DNA from: Laburnicola sp. R22_1
Lineage: Eukaryota > Ascomycota > Dothideomycetes > Pleosporales > Didymosphaeriaceae
NCBI GenBank assembly: GCA_014281115.1
Contig: JACONQ010000009.1
Location: 1,612,001 to 1,676,000, forward strand
Reading direction: 5' to 3'
DNA length: 64,000 nt
Shown: in pieces, positions 11,362 through 22,808 of the stretch
Numbering within the stretch: position 1 is the stretch's first letter
Layout: each line of letters begins with the position of its first letter
Position numbers and translations under genes: made by a program
The notes under the pieces: generated by a model
The model's input: the letters and a program-made list of their open reading frames with translations, nothing else
What the model was told of the DNA's origin: nothing
Databases searched by the model: none

Positions 11362-11964
11362 GGTTTGAAGGAGGCTGGGACATGTTCCTGTTCATGAGAT
11401 GGATAAGGGCTTTCCTCTATGTTGTTACTCGCATGTGGCATTGTTCCTGGAATGCATAGTTCTGCTCGGGTGAACGAGATAGGGAGGGAAGGGATGTAGT
11501 ATACCAATGGTTCAATGGTCATCGCTCGTCGGTTACGGAGACTTGGCTTGCCTTTTTTTTGCTGCAATGATCAGTTTAGGGTTGTTGTAACAGCACACTC
11601 TACTACAGTCTCTTGGCGATTGTTGTTTTGTATGTTGCGTTTGTTTCATCTAGCGATATTCTCACATGATTCTTGGTTCTTGATGCACCATGTCCTCTTT
11701 TTGTCGGTTCGCAGGGACGGGGCGCACCAGGGGTTTAACGTACATTGGCGATGGTCAGAAACGCGTCCTTTACACAACGATCAATCAGTTGATAAGACAT
11801 GTCAGCTCCGCCTCAGGCGCTTCCTGCAATCGCGTGCACGCCATATGTGGTGTAATAGTTTAGAAGATAGTGTATACATTTCTACATCAATACAGCTTAA
11901 TGCCATGTCACATGTTATCAACAAACAGCGTTGATAGATGGTAAAGGGTTGACGTGCCGCCCGC
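11362..11964. other. Intergenic, SMC3 downstream
   Basis: About 600 bp of unique sequence including the SMC3 3' UTR. Frames on both strands (11515-11934 plus, 11349-11567 minus) lack any recognisable domain. No gene is supported. Confidence 0.4.
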
Positions 11965-12148
11965 ACGACGTGGAGATTCTAACTAAGTTCGAGTCCGCAC
12001 TATACATAGAGAGGGTAAAATAGGAGGCACTAAAACCTAGTACCTAGTATATAGTGGTAGTAACAATATATATAAAATAACGATAATTTTGTTGTTGACG
12101 TTCTGCACGGCATTATCGTCGACGGCAGTCAATGGACAGTCTGGCATG
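11965..12148 (-). repeat. Family A retroposon copy (least decayed copy in the window)
   Basis: About 184 bp matching the A repeats at 42,459-42,665, 62,708-62,885 and the right end of the D element at 50,056-51,290. Shared landmarks read on + are GGAGATTCTAACTAAG, GTCCGCACTATACATAGAG, ACCTAGTACCTAGTATATAG and GTCGACGGCAGTCAATGGAC. This copy keeps many C and G bases that are T or A in the isochore copies, so it is closest to the ancestral sequence. No clear target duplication was found at its ends. Confidence 0.75.
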
Positions 12149-12304
12149 ACTTTGCCCGCCTATTTATTTAACACAACCAGCAACAAGCTAAGATCACTAG
12201 TTCTATCATTGCCATAGGGCTCTAAAGCCTGCCCAAGTGTATATTTTTTGTTGTTATTTTACATCCACTACTGCCCAAGCAGAGACTGCACCAGGCGATG
12301 CAAC

Positions 12305-12423
12305 AATTCGTGAGGCCTTCAGCTAAAAAGTTCGACTATATCTTACATTTATATTACCTATCCTAGGGTAATATATAGTACTTAGACTTTTGTCCTATGA
12401 GTCTTGTAAAGGCTTCACGAATT
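12305..12423. repeat. 119-bp inverted-repeat (MITE-like) element
   Basis: A 15-bp arm at 12305-12319 (AATTCGTGAGGCCTT) has its reverse complement, with one mismatch, at 12409-12423. The 89-bp interior is AT-rich with no open frame. Size and terminal inverted repeats fit a miniature inverted-repeat element or a stable hairpin. No target-site duplication is evident, so the mobile-element reading is tentative. Confidence 0.4.
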
Positions 12424-13251
12424 ATCGCACCACCTGGTGACGGTCCGAACGCGCGTCGGAACGTGGCAGCCGAGTTCCAGCCGTTTGACTGGCGAGTCAT
12501 TACGGTTGGCAGCGACCCCTGTCCGTACAAGCCATCAGCTGGCGTGCATGACTGCTCGGCGCTTGGTTTTAAGTACGACCGTTGAGCCAGCGGATTGGGT
12601 CGTCAATCATTCCATGGCTCCCCTGAACTGAACTCATCGACACCTACCTGTTAATGTTGTCCTGTCCTTGGCTACTGGACATCGAATCTGGAAGCCGCTT
12701 CCGCTGCTGAAGAGGAGGCCCCTGGTTTGGAAATAAGGTTTGGCGGATTTCGAGAAGCGGGGTGGGTTGACTGGTGTCAAAATCACGAGGCTTCGGATTG
12801 TTGGGAAGAAGGGAAAAGTTTTGAGCACTGGGACCAAGGGCGAAGACAGAGTGGGAGGATTTCAAGCTGCGCACGCTTGTACCGAGGCACCATCCTTCAG
12901 CCGGCTGTGGAAACCGCCCGGGTTACAGACACCCTGATCGCTGGAACGGGACGCGTGCATCTCCGAAACTGTCGCACCCAGTTATCTGCATTTATTAACA
13001 CTGGCATCGCAAATAGCACTCCGCCACGCGGGAAGTCGATCCTACTAGGTAGGCTGCGCCTTCACAACCACGTACTCCCGAGGGTCTGCTTGTCCTCCCA
13101 CAACTAAAACAACGAAGTCGAACGCTCTTGGGCCGTAGCCTATAACACAATAGGGAGATTCACAGTAGCGTCCGTCCTTCGTCTTTACAGAGTACCCTAC
13201 CAGTGCGGTACGTACGTTTCTCTAGCGACGGCGTGTCCCTACATCGTCAAG
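12424..13251. other. Intergenic, upstream of the Zn2Cys6 gene
   Basis: About 830 bp of mixed-composition sequence. Short open frames (12727-13107 plus; 12634-12874 minus) show no family features. It presumably holds the promoter of the regulator beginning at 13252. Confidence 0.4.
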
Positions 13252-14901
13252 ATGCCGCGAAGAACAAGAGCTTGTGCGACTTGCCGTCAAAAGCGCATCA
13301 AATGTGACGCCACGATGCCCCACTGTCTGATGTGCACGCGATTCAACCGACAGTGCCCTGGCCCCACCGACGCGCCCCTTCTCTTTGTCGACACATCCTC
13401 TTACCCGTCCGGTAAGAAGCCCCGCGCAAAGAAACCTTCCTCACAGACCACTTCGCTCGAAGTTGCCCGGCGGTTCGAGGACGGAAGGGGGATATCGGTC
13501 TGGGTGGGGGAGCTGCCAGAGGAGACTGCATACGTTTTGAGCGTGAACGTCAGTCCGCGGTATGCGTTGAGTGAAGCCTACTTTGCCAACCTGGTCGGCT
13601 TCTTTTGCGCGGAAGGAAGACATCTTCCGGGCGCAGTCAGGCGAACCCCGAATTGGCTCTATGCGTTACCGCGTATGGCTGCTACGCCCCCTCAATCTGC
13701 ATCTGCTGGTATCTCCACAACGAACGGGAGCGAAGCATTGAGTTTAGCACTGAGAGCCACCACCGCGGCATTCAGTAGCTTGGAGACAAGGAATGACGCA
13801 CTACTACACCACGCCTCTGGGCTGTACGGCGCAAGCTTAAGATACTAGGGAAAAGTCTTGCAAACGAAAGGAGACAAGTCCGGAGATATGTATATGGTCA
13901 TGACGAGCGTGATGTTGAGCTTGTTCGAGGCGGTCGTAGCCACTACGGGAGAAGGCTATGCATTGCACTCTGTTGGTACTGCGAAAATGGTCGATAATGG
14001 ACTAGACCAGGCCTCGAAACACAACCGAGGCGGGCCCGGCCCTATGCTTATCAACATCTTCTTTCACGTAAGAATTCAACTGGCCTTTGTGTACCTCACG
14101 ACATCCGATCCACGAATACGGAATGACCCGGTTATGGCACGCGTTCTTCTCGACGCATGCGGCTGGATGAAGGAGCAACTTCCATTAAATATGCAAATTC
14201 TAACACCGTTTGCGAGGTTGTTGGGGCTGCACTCCTATGCTTCAGACACACAAGCAGCGCCCCCTGCAAAGCCCGAACGTATGAGGACAACATACGCGGA
14301 GGCGAAGGAGGAGGTCACTCAGATGTGGAAAGCATACGAACAGCAGAGCAGGGGCCAACAACTGTCCTGGACGAGCCCGGAAACTGGACATAGGGACTTT
14401 CGAGATCCGTTCACGAGCCTAACGTATTCGTACTTCAGCGCGTGCTACATATTGCTTGACTTGCTAGCACCCACTTGTTCGGTAATTGCAGGGAAACCAG
14501 CCTCGGCGATACCCGGCCAGAGATCCGACTCACCTTCTTTTGTATCCCCTTCTTACAGCAATGACATCGCATCTACCACCTCTCCCTCTTCCTCTTACTC
14601 TTCCGCAATAAAGTCTTCAGCACCCTCTTCTCCTCAATCCGAGTCCTCTTTCCCTTGGCCTTCCACCGTAGACCATTATGCACTCATACTCTCCGTAGCA
14701 TTTTACCTAAGGCTTCGTCACACGGGCTTCGCGTATCTTCGGTTGCATGCACCCTTATTCCTGGTTGCTATGTACGCACCGAGTATGGAGCAGAGAGACG
14801 TTGCAAGAATGATGTTTGAGGACTGGAAGGTGGGTGCGCTTGGGGGAATCGGGTGGTTGGCGATTGCGAAGTTGGATAGGGCGGGCAGAGCGCATGCTTA
14901 G
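13252..14901 (+). pseudogene. Zn2Cys6 fungal transcription factor with an internal in-frame TAG
   Basis: Binuclear-cluster regulator. The N-terminus has the exact spacing CATCRQKRIKC then DATMPHCLMCTRFNRQC (C-x2-C-x6-C-x6-C-x2-C-x6-C, residues 8-35). It is followed by a basic linker GKKPRAKKPS and a fungal-specific helical domain (DMYMVMTSVMLSLFEAVVATT; YLTTSDPRIRNDPVM). The frame 13252-14901 is continuous apart from one TAG at 13846-13848; both halves are in the same frame and both look coding. About 549 codons without the stop is a normal length. A single CAG-to-TAG change explains it and fits CpA-to-TpA RIP chemistry. Alternatives are translational read-through, a base-call error, or two compensating indels (the +1 frame reads ILGKSLANE here). 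If real, the truncated product keeps only the DNA-binding domain and about 160 further residues. Confidence 0.7.
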
Positions 14902-15587
14902 ACCACTTAGAGACTAAATCGGGTTTTTGAAGCCCTCGCTGTGGCCATGGTTGCAATAGTATCTTCGCAGATCATGCTGCGGCGGATATTGCGGTAATAG
15001 CGGCAGCGGACGTTTTGCCACTACGGGTGAATAATCAAATTGAAGAACTATCGTACCTAATTTCCACGAAAAAAGTCTGCCAGTCGTACCACTGTATTTA
15101 TGCTCCCACTGCTGTGGCCGTGGCTGCTCCTGCCAATGATCCTGTTTGAGTTGCGGTGGTGGCTGGCTGCGGCAGGTAGGACGGTGGAGCGGAAAATGCT
15201 GACGTCGCGAATGATTGAGGGGTATTTGGTGGGTGAGCTGTAAATGGGACGGTCTCATGGTGGTGAAGCTGATTTTTTGTCTAATGAAGCTATCCAGGAA
15301 TGAGGCAATATTAGAACGGCCGACCAGACGTAGCTCATCTGGTTCACGAGACCACAAGTGGCGACGTCTCAGAAATCAAGCAGCATTGTTGGATATAAGA
15401 ATCGAGAAGCAAAGAAAAAGGCATCAATACATGCAATAGTAATGCTATGTCCTTTTCCACCCATTTTACGGGTCTAGGTAAACCCGCGGCTGTATGGGAA
15501 GGATCCAAGTTTCATTCACAAGAGGTGACTTCTCATCCACGCCGTACAACTGTCCACAACATCTTGATATCATCCCTCTAGTAGCGT
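14902..15587. other. Intergenic between convergent genes
   Basis: About 690 bp between the 3' ends of the Zn2Cys6 gene (+) and the PTH11-type gene (-). Unique sequence with no supported open frame. It would carry the two terminators. Confidence 0.4.
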
Positions 15588-16928
15588 CTACACTATGCTG
15601 GACTCCACCCGAATTTCTTGCGTCCTTTTGATTACCCCATCCTCCATCTCGCATCCCTGCACGGGCAACTTCTGCTCCCTCAGGATACTCTCCTCACTCG
15701 CATTGTTGCTACTCATCCTCACGTTAGTCTGTGCGCCTCCGGTGCCCCCTGCGCCCGTATACACCCTGCTCGAGACGCCTCCGCTAAGTTTTCCGTCGTC
15801 TTTCTTGCTGTGCTCGGTGAGAGGGTATGAGCGCGGGTCACTAGAGCTGTCTCCGCGCGAGCCGTGACGGATTTTAACGTAGAGCGGTCGTAGGATAGGG
15901 ATACAGGCGCATATTATGGTGGCAAAGACTTCGGTGGAGGACCAGAGGAGCATGGGGACAGTGTCGTAAACGTACTCATCGAGGGAGGAAAGGGCTTGCA
16001 GCTCGTAAGTCCGAATTACGGAGCAGATACCCGCGCTGAGTTCATTTTAGGAATCACATAATGAGAGGGGTAGTGGCTTAGATTGGGAGACTTACAAGAG
16101 ACCCAGAGAGAGTCCGAAGGCGACGGTGAGTTTCTCCTTGCGCTTCATGTTCAAGCCCATGATGACGTGCCAAGGTAGAATCGCTAGGGCGAAGTCCATT
16201 GCCGCGGACCAGGCTGTAATACTGTCAGTGGCCTGTGCCTGTGTTAATCTTGTCGAAATGCCCGAGACTTACCGCCCATAGTTAAGCCGACACGGGAAAA
16301 GTCGAGCCAGCAGTAGCCACCTTCGATTTGGCTCCAGAGGAATGCAGCTGGCCAACACTGCAGGAAAAGCAACGTAGTTGTGATGATGCAAAGAATTGTG
16401 GTGCTAACAATGCAGAACCAGAGCAAAGCCTTGTGCCACTTCAAGACCACGATTCGCAACAGGAAAATTGCAACAGAGGACTTCGAAGCTGCTATGCCCA
16501 TGATGCATATTGCTTGTCCAATCGCCTCCCACATGATAGCTTTAGAGTAATTTGCAGGCGTGACAGCAGCATACTTCTTGCCGATACCGTTGGCGATACC
16601 GATAGACACGGTAGCCACATAGCCAATGAAGGTGAGCTATATCTAATCAGCGTAATTCTCCTGGCTCCGAGAGAGAATGCGGCAATGAATTGATCAGCGG
16701 ACGCTGGATGTGGAGCGCTTACTAGGTTCGCGACCATGACGAAGTCTAAGAGTGAGATACAAGTCAGTAAGGGTAATTCAGAACGGTTCAGGATGACTTA
16801 CCATCCCATCCGATGCTTTGGATGAGAAAGTAGCGGGTGTATAGTCTCAGCCCAATGAATACCATAGCCAGCACGAGCTGGGTCCACAAAGCTCCGCTGA
16901 GAATACCCGCATAGTCTTGGATCGCCAT
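15588..16928 (-). CDS. PTH11/SAT4-type fungal rhodopsin-domain integral membrane protein
   Basis: Seven-helix membrane protein of the large fungal rhodopsin-domain family to which many PTH11-like receptors belong. Five exons: 16928-16802, 16745-16723 (a 23-nt microexon), 16636-16273, 16213-16096 and 16035-15588, giving 359 residues. All five fit in phase with normal GT-AG sites. Landmarks: helix 1 WTQLVLAMVFIGLRLYTRY; the SIGWDDFVMVANL junction made by splicing exons 1 to 2, typical of the family; GIGKKYAAVTPANYSKA; ASKSSVAIFLLRI; a Cys in GGYCWLDFSRVGLTMGAWSA; AILPWHVIMGLNM[K/R]RKEK; GICSVIRTYELQAL; and helix 7 LLWSSTEVFATIICACIPILRPL. A hydrophilic C-tail of about 100 residues follows. The ligand is unknown. 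A short N-terminus before helix 1 means the CFEM domain of true PTH11 is absent. Confidence 0.85.
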
Positions 16929-19062
16929 TTTCGCAGTGGTAGGTACAGTGTCTCTGCTCCGGAATTTGTCTAGCACTTAACGCTCTGAGATCCACAGGAG
17001 AGTACGATCCGAATCTTTGCTCACTGAGTCACTTGGAATATTGCGTGTGCTCCAGTGAGATCGATGTGATAGGGACGTGGAGAATGGCTACAAAGCGCAG
17101 AGGACGCGGTAGATGCAAGAAACACGTCGAGTACCTCAAAACATGAACACTCCAGAAAGCGGACGAAGAAGAAACAGAAGAGCGATGGAAAGAAGGCACG
17201 TCCAACTAGGATTGCTAACGAAAGTTTGTAGGACGTAATATAAAATCTCATTTAGAACGACAAGATGAGACACATCACCCATATCAGTCCTCCTCACCGC
17301 GGCCTTTTTGCGTATCGCCATTATTGGTAGACTCGTTGTAAGAGTATCTCACCGTTTGCAATTCCAAAAGAAAAGAAAAGGAGCGGAGAAGGTGGCGCGG
17401 TTCCGCGGGCGGGTGGGCGTGGTGACACAATCCACCTGGCCAACTGCAGTCATAACACCCCAAAAGAGACATAGGTCCGTCAGATACAGTCGTCCCGAGT
17501 CCCACTGATCGACAGCTTTACATTCCTGGGTCGCAACGCTAACTCGAAAGAGACCCAGACTGATTTGCGTGGGGGAGAAGAACGCCGAACGGACGGAACT
17601 GATGACCCCTAGGAGTCTCGGGGGCAAGGCTGCAAACATTGCAAGCGTCCATTTTCGAGACAAGTAATGAAATTTCAGACGTCAGTCGTAGGATAGGGGC
17701 TTGGACGTCAACCCTAGATCAAATATCACGTACTCCAGGACAGCTCTGGTGCGGAAGCTATTAACCTGCCGCAGAAGCCTGCCATGCACAGTACTCCCTG
17801 TTTGTTCGGGGCCGATGTCCAAAACGTCCTGTTTTTGACTAATAAACCAGTACATGCCCACAACCCAAGAGGTCGGACAGATCAATGTCAACATAAGGAG
17901 ATGTATCGCTTTTTTACGGAGTGTTTGTGAAGCACTAATCAGTTCAACCCAGGGACGCAGGCCTACCAATATGATGACCGGAAAAGCATTGAAACTTGCA
18001 CGGAGCTGTCACTGGCTGACCGCGACTTTTCATGCACAGAGACACTTGCGTCGATGGTAAGAAAATGTGTCTACTCTTTGGCACGGCTTGGAAGGGCGCT
18101 CAGTCTCCGCCCATAGTGAAGGCTGAAGTGTTTCGGATGGGCCCCCAGCAAAGCGAAGTAAAGAGAGACATGATCAAACGGCGCATTGCAATCAGAAGGC
18201 GGCCGCGGGCCGATGTGATAGTGGCCACCGGAACATACGAGGGGCTTGGAAGGAAAGCGTTGGGAAGCCTGCCGCCAAGCGATCCAATCACTCACCACCC
18301 GCTTTCCTCCCTGCCTACGCGCTCCTTGCCCGCCACCACGCCAGCATCCATCAATCAGCGACGCGGGTTATCACTCGGATGCATGCTCGACGGCTGTTTG
18401 TCTCTATACGTATTTCTGTGTAACCTTCAAGCAAGTCACTTCGGCTTCAGTGGGCGTCCTATCCCCTCGCGTCTATATCGACGTCTCTTGGTATGCAGCC
18501 ATCCGATGTCGATTCCGTCCGCTTGGGACTGTCTATAATACTGCCCCACGCCTGGTCTTTGATAACAGCCGCTTTGATGATAGCCGACATGCCTAGTCAC
18601 CGATACTTCGTGTACAATAAAAGAGAAGCCAGTATGCGAAGATGCTGATGTGCGGCACGACATGTGGATTCCACAGCTAACTAGCGGTTGGCGTGTGAGA
18701 CGTACTCTTTCTACGAAAGCAAACGAGAGCATACTACCTTCGGAAGGTAGTTTCGTAATACGGCCCTGTCTCATGTCATGGGACAAGCCAAAAAAGAACC
18801 TGTGTGAAGGCACTCTAGCAGTGCCTAACTCCGCGCATGGATCACGAATGTGCGGTCAAGAATGCAAGCAAGGGTGGTGATGGTCTGCAGTCAGTTTGGC
18901 CTGTCCGCTTTATATGCTGTGCACGCGTTTCCATCTTTCCTCGTTCGTATGTACTTGCAGCTTCACTTCACTTTTTGCCTGTTCCCTGTACGAGCCACCT
19001 CTTTTTTTTGTCTCCTCTGCCACAGTTCTCGCCTCGAGTATCGCACAGCAGCTAGGTCCGAA
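16929..19062. other. Intergenic region between divergent membrane-protein and P450 genes
   Basis: 2.1 kb with many short open frames on both strands (for example 17349-17969 minus, 18032-18538 plus, 18436-18813 minus) but none with a domain, signal peptide or coherent splicing. A perfect 19-bp odd palindrome, ACTACCTTC-G-GAAGGTAGT, lies at 18733-18751, about 310 bp before the P450 ATG. Promoters of both neighbours must be here. Confidence 0.45.
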
Positions 19063-20878
19063 ATGGCGCTGGCTTCGCTACTTGTCAAGATCGTCGTGCT
19101 TGGATTCGTCGTGCTCGTTGCGCGACATGTCCTCGCATACGTACGGTCACCTCTAAAGACCCTACCTGGTCCATTCCTTGCCAGGTTTTCGAACCTATGG
19201 CGTCTACAGAGCGCTTACAAACAAATGCACATTGCGACACAACAACACCTCCACGCCAAACATGGAGACTTTGTCCGTCTTGGTCCGAATCTTGTCAGTA
19301 TCGCAGACGCGAGTCTTGTCAAGACGATCTACTCGAACTCGAGGCACATTCCTCAAGGTACTTGATCCCAGGCAGTGGTCGGCTTCACCCCAACACTTGA
19401 TTTACAGAAAAGGAACAGAGTGACTTCTACTCCGTCAACGATGCGTCAACGATGCGTTACAAGATAGCAAGCTCATCCAGAATATCTTTGGAACTCGCAG
19501 CAATGAATCTCACACCAAGTGTATCAAACCAGTGCAGAAACTGTACACGTTCCAAAATGCACTCGAGTATGAGCCCGTCATGGACACAACCATTCGGGCA
19601 TTCTGTCAGCAACTCGAGTCGCGTTTCATGCTGGGTGAGAACAAGGGAAAGACTTGCGATATCGCGGATTGGATCTCGTACATCACATGGGACTTGCTTG
19701 GGGAGATGACATTCAGTAACAGCTTTGGCTTCATGGAGCAGGCCACCGATATTGACAATATGCTTACCACTGCCGAGAATAACATGAATTATCTTTATGT
19801 GGTACGCCCCTACATTTACTTGGTCATACCTACAAGTCGGTATAATACTTTGCAGATTGGCCAGATGCCCACTCTCGACAAATGGCTCGCCAAAAGTCCC
19901 TACCTAGCCTCCCGGTTCCCAGCCTTCTCGGCCACGGCCAGGTTTTGCATCGAGCACTTTATGGAGCGTATATCCAAGTTAGAATCGTACGTGGGCAAGA
20001 AGGACTTCATGAATGACTTCCTCCGGGCGAAAGAAGAGCATCCGCAACTCGTCACCGACAATGACGTAATTGCATATATGATTATCAACGTGAGTGGACA
20101 TATTCCTTCTTCACAGTCTCAAATTATCGCTCAGGTTTTATCTTATTGTTGCTTGCATGCTCAATACAAGCACAACACCACCCGCGCTACCCAGCTAAAG
20201 CCCCACAGATCCTCGGCGGCGCAGATACTACGTCGATAACAGTAAAAGCCATCATGTACCACATCCTCAAAACCCCTCACGTCCAAACCCGCCTCCTTTC
20301 CGAGATCCACTCCGCCTCCCTTCCCCACCATGCCCCCCTACACCACGCTCGAAACGCTCCCTTATCTCGATGCCTGCATCAAAGAAGGCCTTCGCATCCA
20401 TCCAGTTGTAGGTCACTTGATGGAACGCATTGTGCCCTCTTGCGGTCTCGCCTTGCCCAACGGCCTCACATTACCCCCCGGTACAATCGTTGGCGTAAAT
20501 CCTTGGGTTGTTCACCGCAAAGTCGACGTATTCGGCGCACGCGTAGACGAGTTTATGCCTGAGCGGTGGCTGAAGCGCGAGGGGGAGGGTAACGAGATAT
20601 TCGAGGCGAGAATAAGAAGGATGAAGGAAGCCGATTTGAGTTTTGGGAGTGGGAACAAGATATATTTAGGGCGGCCACTGGCGTTGGTCGAGATGAGTAA
20701 GATCATTGCGACATTGTTTGGGAAGTACAAGGTAAGTGCCCACAGCAGGGGCTATATATGTATATGTCGCTGACGTGCTATATAGATTGAGTTGGAAGAC
20801 GCCAACGAAGAATGGGAGGTGCATCCCCAGTGGTTCGTTTGGCCACACAAGATCCGAGTGAGGATGACACCGTATTGA
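19063..20878 (+). pseudogene. Cytochrome P450 (pisatin-demethylase-like class), inactivated
   Basis: Five exons are traceable: 19063-19357, 19408-19801, 19856-20089, 20209-20731 and 20786-20878. Family landmarks are an N-terminal membrane anchor (VKIVVLGFVVLVARHVLAYV) and the LPGPFLARFSNLWRL proline region. SDFYSVNDA and TCDIADWISYITWDLLGEM resemble pisatin-demethylase-type P450s. The I-helix GGADTTS and the K-helix ExxR in KEGLRIHP are also present. Three lesions are seen. First, a perfect 11-bp tandem duplication (19434-19455) shifts the frame. Second, one extra base in a C-rich stretch (20323-20338) shifts it again. Third, the heme-ligand cysteine in FGSGNKIYLG is Tyr (TAT 20663-20665). 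Discounting the 12 inserted bases makes all exon phases agree and predicts 508 residues, a normal P450 length, so the lesions are recent. As it stands the gene cannot give an active enzyme. Confidence 0.9.
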
Positions 20879-21277
20879 GCTTTTGTTGGGAACGGATCAA
20901 GCTTTTCGATTGATGGACGAGAAGGAAGTATAGAGAAGGAAGGATACCGAGTGCTCAAGTATAGATCTTCTTGGTCAATGGGTATCATATTTCCTCCCCT
21001 TGAACCGGAGACACCGGAAACAATTGCCCTGGAAATCAATTGTAACCACACCCAAACGCCTTAAACTCTTGACACCACAAACCTCGATGCCCATAGTGCA
21101 ACATCACACTCCCAGATACACTCTGTTTCACAACATGCTGGAGATGGGTAATCCGGAATGTAGGAATGGATCGCAGATTGTAAGCAATGGTCGACTTGGT
21201 AATGTACCGATGAAGTAGTCGGATGGGACGACCTGTCTCATCTTCTTCTTAGCAGACACGCAGCGCGCGAGGTCCGG
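20879..21277. other. Intergenic between convergent genes
   Basis: About 400 bp between the P450 stop and the stop of the TenA-like gene. No open frame of interest. The two 3' ends converge here. Confidence 0.4.
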
Positions 21278-22808
21278 TCATGAGCCCTGTGCAACAGAAT
21301 CCAGGACACTGTTATTAGAAAGGCCAAAGCTATTTCTCCCGTCCCCATCTGGCGAGCCATCACCACTGTTGATGGAATTTCGCATGGAGCTGCTCATCGA
21401 AGGGCCCATCGGACCGTTCATGTGCCCATTCAGTCCACTCATTTGACCATTCATCTGGCCGTTCATCTGGCCATTCATCATAGTCCCATCATTCAGGCCG
21501 TTTTCCATATTTGCGTCCATGGGGCCGAGATTGGCGCCGAGCCGGGCCGTGTCGTCATCTTCACCCATGCCATCCACATCCGGCCAGAAGCGTTCTTCCA
21601 GCCAACATGTTTGCCGAAAGATCTCCTCGCATCGCGTCATTTCTTCTTTGCCGTCGCGGGTTGTAGTGGTGTTGGCGAGTTCGTCGACAAGCGCTCTGGC
21701 CGCGTCTATGAACTTACTAAAGGCAGGCGAGGTCCAATTCGGTATCAGCGCTTGGTGGAGGGCGACAATGTGCGTGTCTGTGCTTGGCGAGGGGAGGGAG
21801 GAGCTGAAAGAGGAGGCATACTGCCAGGCGGAGCGGTAGCACTCGCTGGGAGTTAGTCAAGCTCGACAGTTGGCGGGGCAACTGCCAGACTTACGTGCTC
21901 GGTCCCCCACAGCACCACCATGCCTTCAAGGAGAGAGGCGCTCGTGCTGCTCGCGCTCACAAACAGGTCCAGCAGCGCGCGGGTGATGGGGGTGGGCGGG
22001 TCCTGGCCGAGGCGAAGGCCGTATTTGGTGGCTGTGATCTCGAAGAACTGCATCTCGCGGCGCGTGTTGTTCAGGGCGGAGATGAGCAGATCCATGGTCC
22101 GGTACATGGGGTGGAACTGCGAGTTGGACGTCTGCGGCAGGCGGATCTTGGCCAGCAGCTGTCCAACGAAGCTGATGTAGCCGCGCTGGTAGTAGCCGTC
22201 CTGGACCAGCCACTGCGAGAGCGGGCCGGGCGCCAGGGAGCCGCAGCCGGCGTGCGACAGGAACGGCTGCTGGGTGGCCTGGGTGAAGGGCGCAGCGCAG
22301 ATGGTGAGGAGGTGGGCGGTCAGCGAGGGCGAGACAGACGGCATGTGGACGGGGGGCGCCATCGAGGAGTGGGCGTCGCGGGCGCGCTTGTTGTTGGGCC
22401 CGCGACGGTTGATCTGGAGGTTCGGATTGGGATGCTGGCCGCTGAGCACCGACGACGTCGGTGCCATGTTCTGCTCCAGGGCGGTGGCGTCGCCATTCTG
22501 GGCGGCGGCGTGGGCGTCGGGCGAGGCCAGATAGGCCTGGCAGTCTTGCAGATGCTCAATCTGGCGCGTCGTGTTCTTTGCGCGCACGAAGCCGCAGTGG
22601 AGGCATCGCACCTTGTTGCACTGCGCGTGGTCAGCCGGGCCGTGGCAGCAGTGGCAGCAGCAGTGGCAGCAGCAGCGGCGACGGCAGCGAGGGCCTGCGG
22701 ACGCGGGCGGGATGCATGGCCAGCGACGACACTCACCTTGGAGGGCGTGTCCTGGTCCTGGAACTCTGCAAAGGCGCGCCGAATGTCGGGATTCGCGTGC
22801 CGCCCCAT
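21278..22808 (-). CDS. Zinc-finger plus TenA/heme-oxygenase-like domain protein
   Basis: Three exons: 22808-22737, 22620-21895 and 21841-21278, with introns of 116 and 53 nt, giving 453 residues. Splicing joins MGRHANPDIRRAFAEFQDQ..PSK to CNKVRCLHCGFVRAKN. The product is an N-terminal C-x2-C..H-x4-C finger (CLHCGF...RQIEHLQDC) resembling BED-type fingers. The middle matches the helical TenA/THI-4 (heme-oxygenase-like) fold: SLTAHLLTICAAPFTQATQQPF, LSQWLVQDGYYQRGYISFVGQLL, TPITRALLDLF, and WGTEHCYRSAWQYASS formed across intron 2. The C-terminus is a low-complexity Met-Asn-Gly-Gln tail encoded by 12-bp tandem repeats (about 21,405-21,490). TenA enzymes act on thiamine-related pyrimidines; whether catalysis persists is unknown. 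The first intron is rich in GCTGCTGCC repeats and its acceptor choice is the least certain point. Confidence 0.72.

Noticed and set aside
17349..17969. Minus-strand ORFs upstream of the PTH11-type gene
   Set aside because: Short, unlinked by plausible introns and without recognisable motifs.
19358..19455. Explaining the P450 frame change by an extra intron
   Set aside because: The shift coincides exactly with a perfect 11-bp tandem duplication and no GT-AG pair of suitable size exists there.
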